From positions 106,567-170,566 of the forward strand of contig NZ_NWSQ01000017.1 of NCBI RefSeq assembly GCF_002531725.1: a stretch of DNA of 64,000 nt, read 5' to 3'. The notes beneath the pieces are model-generated. The model saw only the letters and a program-made list of their open reading frames with translations. It did not search any database and had not been told where the DNA came from. Shown piece by piece: positions 56,815-64,000 of the stretch. Numbering within the stretch: position 1 is the stretch's first letter; every line of letters begins with the position of its first letter. The translations under genes and the position numbers were made by a program. Source of the DNA: Rhizobium sp. L43 (lineage in GTDB: Bacteria > Pseudomonadota > Alphaproteobacteria > Rhizobiales > Rhizobiaceae).

Positions 56815-58603
56815 TCTTGCCTCGGCCCTTGTCGCGCGGCGGCTCGGGATGAAGTACGAGGTGCGGAGCCTTGAGCGATGCGTCCGACGACATGTCGGTG
56901 TCCTCGAAAGTCAGTCGGGCAAGAAGGAATGTTCCCTTGTTGCCGCCAAGCAGGACAGCGGCGCCGTCCTCCGGAATTGCCAGCGATGGGAGGTTCGAAA
57001 CCCGCCGCTCTGATAGCTGGTCATGCAGCAGCTTCAGTCGCGCTCTTAGATAGCGCACAGGAACGTCGAGCTCCATGCTTCCTGCTCTCGAACCTACGAT
57101 GGCGAGAAGCTGGACGATGGCCCTGTCGATCGCATCGACGTCGCCTTCACGCGTCAGCGGCAGAGCAACCATGCCCGCAGGTACGATGCCGCGGCGCTGC
57201 TGCTGCTCGTAGACGGCGACGAGGTCCTGATCGGTGAACTTGTCGCGCGAGGCGCGCCATTCATCGCGCCGACGAAACCGCAGCGGCATCTCGCTCAAGC
57301 GATAGCCATTGGCGGCGACAGCGTCGGCCGCAATCGGTTCCCCCCAGCCCACGGGCCAGTAAGTTCCGGCGCCGTAGCCGTCTCGGGCGCGCTCGGATTC
57401 GTTCTTCTTTCCCGTGAAGCGCTTGACCATCTTGGGCAGTTTCTTGCCGTCCGCCAGTGCGTCCTTGGTAATCCTTGCCTTCACACCTTCGGCGCCATGA
57501 AGCAGATGCGGAATGAGCTTTGTCATGAAGAAGGGCGGGACAGCGTTGCCAACCTGCTTGTATTGCTTGCCCCGCGGCCCGGTGAATTCGAAGCTGTCTG
57601 GAAACCCCTGAAGGCGCGCGCCTTCTCTGACGGAGAGCGGTCTATCATACAGTGGATGCGTGAAGCAGCCAGAGGTGACGTTCCCGAAGCCGGCAGAAAT
57701 GGTGTAGGCGGGCGAAGCCTCGTGCAGCCGCCCATAGAGCGTCGCGTAGTCGGTCAGGCGCACGCGGCGAAAACGATCAGGCAGCAATTCCGGCGGGATG
57801 TCTTTCCAGGAGCCGCCCTGCGGCACCTTGCTAATCCGCTTGCGGTTCAGGTCGCTGAGAACGTTGCACCAGTGGTTCGCAACCTCACCATCTGAATCCG
57901 CGACGAAGTATTGAAACTCAGTCGGCACGGACGGCATCTTGGTGGAAGCCTTCCCGTCGCTGCTTGCCGGAGCTACCAGGTCACCGATAGCTTCCGAAAC
58001 CGTAACGTAGGCGGGTAGGCCGTGAGTACCATCGACAGCATGCGTCGGCTTTGGAAAGGTGGGGGGGATCGGATCCACTGACGCGATGAGAATAAACCTG
58101 TTGCGGAGCTGCGGTAGACCGTAATCCGCCATATTTACGACGTCGGCGAAAACGTGGTAACCGCGATCCTCGAAGAGCGTGAGCAGCTCCTTCACGATGA
58201 CAAGATTCTTGCCGTAAACGACGCCCGGAACGTTTTCCATGACAACGCGCTGCGGGCGCCGTCCAGCCGCCGTGAAACCGTCCAGCAAGCGGATGAAATG
58301 TACGAAGAGCGCGTTTCTGGGATCATCGAGGTGGAAGACCCCCATCGTGCTGACAGCCTGGCATGTGGGGCCTGCGAAAAACCAGTCGATCTTCTCAATC
58401 CCCGCACGCTCAATGACGTCGGTCGCCGACACCAGCGAAACATCGCAGCAATCGACTAGCGCTTCGGGGTGAGCCTGCTTGAAGGTCGCAGTCGCATTCT
58501 TGTCAATGTCGAGCGCCCATTTCACTTCGAGATCGGGGATTGCAATGGCCGCACCAGCCGACATGCCGCCGCAGCCGGAATAGAGATCGATAGCAGTCTG
58601 CAT
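56786..58603 (-). CDS. druM: DNA cytosine-C5 methyltransferase DruM
   Basis: A 605-residue DNA methyltransferase. Motif I is 'AIDLYSGCGGMSAG', motif IV 'FAGPTCQAVSTMG' with the catalytic Cys (the usual P-P-C is P-T-C here), motif VI 'VMENVPGV', motif VIII 'LPQLRNRFILIAS', motif X 'QYKQVGNAVPPFF'. After about residue 390 a ~215-residue extension follows, with 'GYRLSEMPLRFRRRDEWRAS'. Modification would mark self DNA. ATG 58603 has GGGGG upstream; ATG 58648 adds 15 non-family residues. First gene of the Druantia operon; the target sequence cannot be read from here. Confidence 0.9.
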   Translation of the reverse strand: MQTAIDLYSGCGGMSAGAAIAIPDLEVKWALDIDKNATATFKQAHPEALVDCCDVSLVSATDVIERAGIEKIDWFFAGPTCQAVSTMGVFHLDDPRNALFVHFIRLLDGFTAAGRRPQRVVMENVPGVVYGKNLVIVKELLTLFEDRGYHVFADVVNMADYGLPQLRNRFILIASVDPIPPTFPKPTHAVDGTHGLPAYVTVSEAIGDLVAPASSDGKASTKMPSVPTEFQYFVADSDGEVANHWCNVLSDLNRKRISKVPQGGSWKDIPPELLPDRFRRVRLTDYATLYGRLHEASPAYTISAGFGNVTSGCFTHPLYDRPLSVREGARLQGFPDSFEFTGPRGKQYKQVGNAVPPFFMTKLIPHLLHGAEGVKARITKDALADGKKLPKMVKRFTGKKNESERARDGYGAGTYWPVGWGEPIAADAVAANGYRLSEMPLRFRRRDEWRASRDKFTDQDLVAVYEQQQRRGIVPAGMVALPLTREGDVDAIDRAIVQLLAIVGSRAGSMELDVPVRYLRARLKLLHDQLSERRVSNLPSLAIPEDGAAVLLGGNKGTFLLARLTFEDTDMSSDASLKAPHLVLHPEPPRDKGRGKNGDGHLRYR

Positions 58604-58760
58604 GATTCCCCCAAACTTCTCGCGGCACACTATCAAGATAAACTGCATTCTGCGATGGCATTTAGTGTGACGGGACTAAATTTATACGTGTTCGCTTCCG
58701 GAGTTGTGGCGGAGGCTCGCTGTCAAGAACTGCCCTCCGGCGGGGAGCCAACTTGGCGCC

Positions 58761-59675
58761 CTATGCAATCCCGCTGAACTTCTCTCTATGCAGCGCCAAA
58801 TAAGCCGGATGGGGCCACAGCCGCTCATCCGCAGGCAGATGTATGCGATCCATCTGCTTCGCAAATAGCGTCCGCAACTCCGAGGGCACCTTGTTGTGTG
58901 AAACAAGGATCCTGTATTCGTCGGTCAACGAGATCAGATGCCTATCGAACAGCCAGTGCACGGTAGCCGACAATGCGATGCCATTCTGAACAACATCCGG
59001 GCCACCATCGGCGACCGACCATATATGCGCCGCCTGGGCCTCGGACTTGCCGCCGCCATTCACAATTCGCAACCCTGTGATCGCACAACGGCTGTCGTAG
59101 GAATCACAGACCTTCCTGCGAAAACTGGCCTCCCGGATCTTGCGGTTCATCAGGATGTGCTCGATGCGACGTTCCTGTTCCTCAATTGGGAGGTCGAGCA
59201 GCTCTTGTGTGCGATCATCAACGTGCTTGGGATCGAGTTCCAACCGGATGGCGTTGTTGGCCGACAAGGTCTCAGAAAGGCCTGCACGCACAATAGCCGC
59301 AAAGTCGCTCTCTGGAATTGTGCGGATGGATTTCCCTTGAAGATAGGCGCCTACACGGGTCGAATCCGGAATCGAGCGAAGGGTTGCCTCCCAGTAGCGC
59401 CCCTCGTGGACGAAGGGGACGGGTTCATCGAACTCCTGATATTCTGCCAGGACAGCGTATGCGTAGCCGGGCCGAGCGGCATCGTCGTTGACGGCGATCA
59501 CCTTGGCGGTGGCCACGTATGCCCGGCGCCCCCCATTCCGTTGCGGCTCTCGATAGATGATCCTATCGCCTACCAAGGTGTCCGCCACGCCGCGGTACTG
59601 TTTCGGAAAATGGTACCGGAACGCGATCTCGTCGTCGTAACCGGAGTCCCGCTTGGTATCGAAGATTCCCTTCAA
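58761..59675 (-). CDS. HNH endonuclease with N-terminal recognition-like domain
   Basis: A 304-residue protein. The C-terminal part is an HNH nuclease: 'CAITGLRI' with a following 'EAQAAHIWSVADGGPDVVQN' and 'GIALSATVHWLFDRHLISL', giving the His-Asn-His frame and its Cys. The N-terminal half ('FPKQYRGVADTLVGDRIIY', 'GGRRAYVATAKV') looks like a small beta-barrel reader of the type fused to HNH domains in modification-dependent or restriction proteins. The start is a TTG at 59675 with AGGCAGGG upstream. It stands 158 bases upstream of druM on the same strand, so it may be its cognate restriction enzyme or an added defence gene. Confidence 0.82.
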   Translation of the reverse strand: MKGIFDTKRDSGYDDEIAFRYHFPKQYRGVADTLVGDRIIYREPQRNGGRRAYVATAKVIAVNDDAARPGYAYAVLAEYQEFDEPVPFVHEGRYWEATLRSIPDSTRVGAYLQGKSIRTIPESDFAAIVRAGLSETLSANNAIRLELDPKHVDDRTQELLDLPIEEQERRIEHILMNRKIREASFRRKVCDSYDSRCAITGLRIVNGGGKSEAQAAHIWSVADGGPDVVQNGIALSATVHWLFDRHLISLTDEYRILVSHNKVPSELRTLFAKQMDRIHLPADERLWPHPAYLALHREKFSGIA

Positions 59676-60292
59676 GATGTGCCCTGCCTTGGTCTGTCGA
59701 ATCTCGTTTGTTTGTCGGGCATAAGCCTAGACGGAGGGGGACCAAGCAGCAACGGATCAGATGATGGATTTCAACCCTAGGAGGTTCGCGTTGAAGAGGC
59801 CGGACGGTCCTCGCCAAGACACGCTCGTCCTGACACCCCAACTTTCAAGCAATAACTCAAGTCGCTGCCACGCGGGTGCTGGTTACGTGGGGCATATCGG
59901 CGGCATTCCGGAAAGCCTACTTGCCTGGGTCCTTGGAAGGGCTCCTCCTCAAAGGTTCTCTGCGTCTACCTTGCGACACGGTTTTGCGCCCGACCTTGGC
60001 CGGTTCGAATCCCGCTCTCGCCAGAGCTTCGGCGAGCGTTTCAACGTGGTCATTCCCCTCCCCAACCTGGCTGGCGTCGCCATCCTTGCCCGCTTCGTCC
60101 CTTCCGCCGTGTGGCATGTTTCCCTCCCGCCAAGCGTTGCAACCACCATGCAGCTCGCAAGCGAAGCTCCCCGAGCTTCTAACGAGTCCTTATCTGGTCA
60201 ACGAGTGACACGCTGTCCAGCCGCCGGATGGACACCCTGGCGCCGTAGGCATCGTTGCCGGCGGGCAACGCAACGGCATGGTCCCGGACCCC
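59676..60292. other. Intergenic region with a tRNA-like 3' piece
   Basis: No gene recognised. At 60002-60023 the + strand reads GGTTCGAATCCCGCTCTCGC followed by CA, like a tRNA T loop and acceptor strand, but one T-stem pair is mismatched, no 5' half is present and no CCA follows. It may be an old attachment-site relic or chance. Confidence 0.35.
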
Positions 60293-62143
60293 CTAGGCCG
60301 CCTCCGCTATTCCACTGTGCTCGATCCTCACCGACCGGTTGGTGACGACTTCAGCCGCCAGCTCAAGGACACGCTCTTGCTCCTCCGTGAGCATCGTGAG
60401 CACCCGCTCCCACTCCTCCGACAGCATTTGCGAGACTTCCGCCTCCTGGTGTTTGGGCAGCGGCCCGTACCCGAGGTCTTTGGGAGTGCCAAGAAAGATT
60501 GGCGTCTTGCCGAGCCCATAGCTTCCAATCATCCGCCGAGCTACGGACGTCGCACGCTCGACGTCGCTGCCGACCGTGCCGCCCGAGCCCAGTGACCGAT
60601 CACCGAACACCGCCGCCTCGGCCGCCATTCCGGCGTAACTCACCGCAATGCGGTTGCGCAGACTCGTTTCCGTCGGAAGATAGTCCGGAACCAGGGTGTA
60701 CGAGGTCAGCCCCCCGAGAAACTCCGTTGCATTCGGGTCAAACCTGTCCCTGATCTCGATGGTCGCGCTCGTGGCATGTCCGAGCGCGAGCGAGACCAGT
60801 GCATGCCCGGCTTCGTGGACCGCAAGCCGGAGCTGCTGTTCCGCCGTGTGCCGCAATCTCGCCGGCAGGCGGTTGATGAGATCCCGCAGTTCCAGGTCTC
60901 GATCCTCGCTTCGCGCAGCCTCGCGTGCATCGCGGACCAGCTTTTCCAGGTCAGCCCCCGAAGCCCCGTCCAACTCCTCGGCGATATCGGATAGGGACTC
61001 GAGCGGTATCGATTCGCCGGTATGATGCTTAAGTATCCCGGTCCGTGACTTGTGGTCGGGGAGAGTGAGCTCGAACTGATTTTCGATGCGCCCGGCGCGC
61101 AGGATCGCTGGATCGATCCACTCGGGAAGATTTGTGGCCCCGATCACCACGACGCCGTCGCCCAATCTGGTCAGCAGGTCGAGAAAGGTGGTTATGACCA
61201 CAAGCCAATAGTGATCGTTTCGGTGACCGGGGGAAGCGGATCTCCTTCCGATACTGTCGAATTCATCGATGAATAGGACCGCACCATGCCCGTCATCGGC
61301 ATCGCTGAAGCTTTTTTGCATCGCTGCCAGAGTGTCATCGAGATGGCCCTCCGCCTGCCAGCGTCCCACCGTGGCCGAGATCAGCTTGAACCCCAGAGCG
61401 TTGGCGAGTGCCGATGCAAACATGGTCTTTCCCGTACCGGGAGGGCCGGATATGAGTGCGCCCCGAGTTATAAGACTCCAGGGCAGCTTGCCGCTCCTCC
61501 AACGCGCGACGTCCGCGGAGAGCCGTCTCGCCCATGGCTTCAGCTCCTCATATCCTGGCAGTTCGAAGAGACTTGGCCCGCCGGTTTCGGCGCGGAACAG
61601 ATCATCGACCTCATCGATTCTGCCTTCGATCAGGTTTGGCTTGAGAACAGCGGCTAGAAGCGCGTTCTGTGGCTTCTCTGCAAGCAGAGCAGCCACCTCC
61701 TGAGAAAATGGCACCCGCTGGGAAAGGCGACGAGCCGCATTGATGTGCCCCGGCGTTGGTCGCTCCACCAGCATGACGGCAGTTGCTGCAAAGCGCACGT
61801 CCTTTGGCACATCGCCGATGTCCTTGGCGATCAATACCTCCAGCCCGTTGAGACCGAATATCGATATGCGCCTATGGGGGACACCCTTCTTTCTGGGAGG
61901 ATTGGCAAGGCGAACCTTGGTTTGCTGGTCCACCCAGTCACGCTTGGCTTTCAGGATTGCGAATGCTGCTTCTTCATATTCCTCCGTACGATAGCCCTTG
62001 GGGACCACGAAAATCACGAATCCTGCGGCTCCGAAACGAAGCCCGGCGGCTCTCAGGGCGCGCACGAGAGTGCAGGACGCGAGGAACGTGCCAGGATCCC
62101 CGGAGTGCTTCCGGGCGAGCGCACGGCCAATCTCGAACCTCAT
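60293..62143 (-). CDS. Soluble FtsH-like AAA+ / M41 zinc protease
   Basis: A 616-residue one-piece relative of the split module at 24-27 kb. An N-terminal ~180 residues of unknown type precede the AAA core: Walker A 'SGPPGTGKTMFASALAN', Walker B 'AVLFIDEFDSIGRR', sensor 1 'VVVIGATNLP', arginine finger region 'AILRAGRIE', lid 'GASGADLEKLVRDAREAA'. The protease has 'AVHEAGHALVS' (H443, E444, H447) and 'GSDVERATSVARRM' (D527) as zinc ligands. No membrane segment is present, unlike true FtsH. ATG 62143 lies 2 bases after the stop of the small upstream gene, with GGGGAG in front. A target-selective protease is likely; its role in the island is unknown. Confidence 0.88.
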   Translation of the reverse strand: MRFEIGRALARKHSGDPGTFLASCTLVRALRAAGLRFGAAGFVIFVVPKGYRTEEYEEAAFAILKAKRDWVDQQTKVRLANPPRKKGVPHRRISIFGLNGLEVLIAKDIGDVPKDVRFAATAVMLVERPTPGHINAARRLSQRVPFSQEVAALLAEKPQNALLAAVLKPNLIEGRIDEVDDLFRAETGGPSLFELPGYEELKPWARRLSADVARWRSGKLPWSLITRGALISGPPGTGKTMFASALANALGFKLISATVGRWQAEGHLDDTLAAMQKSFSDADDGHGAVLFIDEFDSIGRRSASPGHRNDHYWLVVITTFLDLLTRLGDGVVVIGATNLPEWIDPAILRAGRIENQFELTLPDHKSRTGILKHHTGESIPLESLSDIAEELDGASGADLEKLVRDAREAARSEDRDLELRDLINRLPARLRHTAEQQLRLAVHEAGHALVSLALGHATSATIEIRDRFDPNATEFLGGLTSYTLVPDYLPTETSLRNRIAVSYAGMAAEAAVFGDRSLGSGGTVGSDVERATSVARRMIGSYGLGKTPIFLGTPKDLGYGPLPKHQEAEVSQMLSEEWERVLTMLTEEQERVLELAAEVVTNRSVRIEHSGIAEAA

Positions 62144-62144
62144 G

Positions 62145-62444
62145 TCAGTGCTCCCCGCTTCGGGCACGGCCGCCCAGGCGGTACCACCGGTTCATCGTTC
62201 GCGCGATGCCTCGATCCGCATCCAGATAGAAAAGCTGGCTCGTGACGATCTTCCGCCCGTCGTCGATGCGGGGATGTCCATGGACGATCCCCGTCAGTGC
62301 GAACGCGTGACCGACAGCCGTCCGGTAGCCCTCCAGTAACGGGGCTTCCGCGATGGCCGCTAGGTCCGGCCCCCCCGTGTTCGCAATGTGAATGCTTTCG
62401 AGAAGGCGTTCCACCGTCTCGCTGTCCATCCATTCAAAGTTCAA
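62145..62444 (-). CDS. Small conserved protein coupled to the FtsH-like gene
   Basis: A 99-residue protein of unknown function ('DSETVERLLESIHIANTGG', 'LTGIVHGHPRIDDGRKIVTS', 'LDADRGIARTMNRWYRLG'). Proteins of this look are common in rhizobial mobile regions. The start is TTG 62444, with AAGGAACACAGC upstream; ATG 62429 is the alternative. It overlaps no gene but stops 1 base before the start of the protease gene, so both are made together. Confidence 0.7.
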   Translation of the reverse strand: MNFEWMDSETVERLLESIHIANTGGPDLAAIAEAPLLEGYRTAVGHAFALTGIVHGHPRIDDGRKIVTSQLFYLDADRGIARTMNRWYRLGGRARSGEH

Positions 62445-63114
62445 GCTGTGTTCCTTTCTTGGTTATTGTCTCGCATCAACGTGAGAGCTCAATCCGCCGC
62501 TGCGATTGCCGTCCCCTTAGCTATGCCTCGCAAGGACTTGGAGATTCCGGCGCAAGTGACCGACTCCGCTGGATCCGACAGCCACCTCTTTCAAAGAGGT
62601 ACCCGCAGGCCAAGCTCTTTCCGGGGAAGATCGCTCGGACGTTGCTTGCCCTTCTCATGTAGACGGCGAGACGTTCGGCAAACACACCCGTCACGGCGGC
62701 AAACCTTCGGCACTACAAAACTTGCCCCCCCATGGAAGGCCGTTAGATAGGATTCAGAGACCACTCACACGCAGGTCTGCTCCCCTCCTTGAATCCTATG
62801 CAAGGGGCATTACTTCAAAGAACTCGAGCCATGGGATAGCGTTGCTTTTATACGAAGGATTAAGTTCTATCAGCGAGTAGGGAGAGCGACTTCATGGGAC
62901 GCCAACCCGGCACCCTGGCGAGAGATGCGGTTTCACCATTACGCTCACTTGAATCACCACCGTGCTCATGTTGTAAGCATTATGTTATTTTCGCGGTTTC
63001 GTCAAGCCTTTTTGGTGCCAGTTCAAGTCCTTCCGAGCGCACAAGGCCGCTATAGATCGCCGATGGAGAATACTACAGGATTCAAAGGTAATGTTGACAA
63101 TTTCCTAATATCTA
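62445..63114. other. Intergenic region
   Basis: No gene recognised. It holds the promoter of the minus-strand protease operon and leads on the + strand to the AlpA promoter. The second half is AT-rich. Confidence 0.45.
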
Positions 63115-63143
63115 TTGACCACACTCACCGACTCTGCTAGATT
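63115..63143 (+). promoter_or_regulatory. Predicted promoter for the AlpA-like genes
   Basis: TTGACC (63115-63120), a 17-base spacer and TAGATT (63138-63143) form a good sigma70-type promoter. It lies about 140 bases upstream of the first AlpA-like start, leaving a leader in which regulators could bind. A second TTGACA stands at 63094 without a matching -10. Confidence 0.5.
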
Positions 63144-63281
63144 AATGGGTTTTAATTTAGTGTGTAGACATAGTATTGTCGGTGTGTTAGCGTCCTTCTC
63201 ATACATGAAACAGAAGCAGAGACGAGCGGAGCCGGGAGTTTGTCCCGGACCCGAGGCAATGCTGTGTGTGGAGCTACCGCC

Positions 63282-63482
63282 ATGATATTCAATGACCCTG
63301 TCGGCTTCTATACGGCGCGCGAGGTGTGCCGCATCACCACGCTCTCCCGGCGGTCGCTGTACCGCTACTTGGACAAGGGACGCTTCCCATATCCTGTGGA
63401 GTTCTCGAAGCGGCGAAAGGTCTGGTGGATCCCGGACGTCCACCAATGGATCCGCGATCAGCTTGGAAAGCCCCGCAGATGA
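63282..63482 (+). CDS. AlpA-family regulator/excisionase, copy 1
   Basis: A 66-residue winged-helix protein: 'GFYTAREVCRITTLSRRSLY' then 'RYLDKGRFPYPV' and 'VWWIPDVHQWIRDQLGKPRR' match the AlpA/MerR-like fold of prophage and island regulators. AlpA proteins activate integrase expression or help excision. ATG 63282 has GGAG eight bases upstream. The stop overlaps the next ATG. Confidence 0.82.
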   Translation: MIFNDPVGFYTAREVCRITTLSRRSLYRYLDKGRFPYPVEFSKRRKVWWIPDVHQWIRDQLGKPRR

Positions 63483-63652
63483 CAGAAGAACCAACAGACT
63501 CGGCCGCTACGAGCCCCGTCTCCGTGCGGCGGATGATCCGCGACGGAAACTTCCCGCCGGTCCCAGTGTCGCTCCGGAATGAACGGATCGTCTGGCGGGT
63601 TGAAGAGATCCACCAGTGGCGCCGCGAACAGCTTGGGAAGCCGCGCAAATGA
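63479..63652 (+). CDS. AlpA-like protein, copy 2 (short)
   Basis: A 57-residue protein starting in the ATGA overlap with copy 1. 'SPVSVRRMIRDGNFPPVPV' and 'RIVWRVEEIHQWRREQLGKP' repeat the second half of copy 1, including the same end. The first helix of the usual domain is shortened, so it may work only as a partner of copy 1. It arose by tandem duplication. Confidence 0.7.
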   Translation: MTEEPTDSAATSPVSVRRMIRDGNFPPVPVSLRNERIVWRVEEIHQWRREQLGKPRK

Positions 63653-63923
63653 CGAAGATTTCAACGGAATCAGCCGTGAAGGGTGCGCGAACTGTTTCAC
63701 CTGTCTACGGCGGTCACTTGCCAGGCGATCTTACGGTGGCTCAACCGACTTGGCGAGCAGCAATCGCGATGACGCGACGTGTCACAATGGCTCCGCCCCC
63801 CGGCAACCGCAGGGCGGTGGCGGGAGCCTCGAGCAGCGACAGCACGGCGACCGGGCGCCGCAGTCGGCGACGCCGTGCAGACATGGGCGGAGTCCTTGGC
63901 CGTTGCCCGGAACGTAGCCCGGA
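63649..63923 (+). CDS. Third gene of the AlpA operon, cut by intron DNA
   Basis: ATG 63649 again overlaps the previous stop (ATGA). The frame ('MTKISTESAVKGARTVSPVY') stays open into the intron sequence at 63924. After about 50 codons it becomes Arg/Ser-rich and unlike a folded protein, so the gene may be truncated or short. Family unknown. Confidence 0.4.
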
Positions 63924-64000
63924 ATCGGGTAGGAGGGAGCCTTACGGCGCCCCTCCTCCCACACCACCGTGCGTACGGTTCCGTACACGGCGGTTCATCG
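63924..64000 (-). mobile_element. 3' end of a group II (IIC-like) intron, continues out of the window
   Basis: On the minus strand the segment from 64000 reads GAACCGCCGTG, TACGGAACCGTA, then CG and CACGGTGGT: a 9-bp lower stem, a 2-base bulge on the 3' side and a short capped upper stem, the form of domain V. A second hairpin follows (GGGAGGAGGGGCGCC, GTAA, GGCTCCCTCCTACCC) with an unpaired A near its base on the 3' side, the form of domain VI with the branch point. The intron end (…ACCCGAT) is at about 63924. The rest, with any reverse transcriptase, lies outside the window. Confidence 0.7.

Noticed and set aside
46375..58603. DISARM system
   Set aside because: DISARM also has a DUF1998 protein and a methylase, but as separate drmA and drmB genes with a phospholipase-D gene (drmC). 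Here one very large helicase carries DUF1998 and the two other genes have no PLD motif, which fits Druantia type II.
60002..60023. Functional tRNA gene
   Set aside because: No 5' half, a mismatched T stem and no folding partner upstream.
1..64000. CRISPR array or cas genes
   Set aside because: I found no regularly spaced identical repeats and no Cas-like protein. The GAATCG copies at 22.8-23.1 kb are too short and irregularly spaced.

Overview
The window looks like an accessory-rich piece of an alphaproteobacterial genome of the order Hyphomicrobiales (Rhizobium, Sinorhizobium or Mesorhizobium type). This rests on GC-rich coding, on IS66 and IS5 family elements of rhizobial style, on an exopolysaccharide/lipopolysaccharide gene set, and on a tRNA-fMet 3' fragment whose sequence fits alphaproteobacterial tRNAs. 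I ran no database search. Family names come from motifs seen in the translated sequence.

Positions 1 to about 20.7 kb are a scrambled surface-polysaccharide region. It holds an O-antigen ligase/polymerase-like membrane protein, a GT4 glycosyltransferase, an RTX calcium-binding secreted protein, mannose-1-phosphate guanylyltransferase (manC), phosphomannomutase (manB, broken by one frameshift), a Wzx-like flippase, a clan GH-A glycosidase-like protein, an OafA-type acyltransferase and an FkbM methyltransferase. Many of these genes are AT-rich while manBC is GC-rich, so the cluster is mosaic. IS debris separates the genes. The clearest case is an IS5-family transposase gene split by an IS66-like element with an 8-bp target duplication (15.5-17.5 kb); the IS5 copy itself abuts a fragment of another IS66 tnpC.

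Positions about 21.3 to 31.2 kb are a minus-strand accessory block: an XRE regulator, a scar made of small gene fragments including a DUF1998-type helicase remnant, and an operon of a PD-(D/E)XK-like protein, a small protein, an AAA+ ATPase and a separate M41-type zinc protease (an FtsH split in two and without membrane segments). At 31.3-34.1 kb two large serine recombinase genes stand in tandem; the first has lost the catalytic residues.

A tRNA-fMet 3' fragment at 34.03-34.08 kb marks the left edge of an integrative island that runs out of the window to the right. In order it carries a tyrosine integrase, a HTH-like protein and a second integrase lacking the catalytic Tyr; a Hachiman-like pair (HamA-like protein fused to a DUF4297/Cap4-type nuclease domain, plus a HamB-like helicase); two unknown genes; an XRE regulator and a Vsr endonuclease; a complete type II Druantia set (druE, druG, druF, druM); an HNH endonuclease; a soluble one-piece FtsH-like AAA-M41 protein with a small partner; and tandem AlpA-like regulators. 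The right end of the window enters the 3' end of a group II (IIC-like) intron. The island is best read as a defence island. The most unusual items are the nuclease-HamA fusion, in which the HamA active site seems replaced, and the two soluble AAA-M41 modules.
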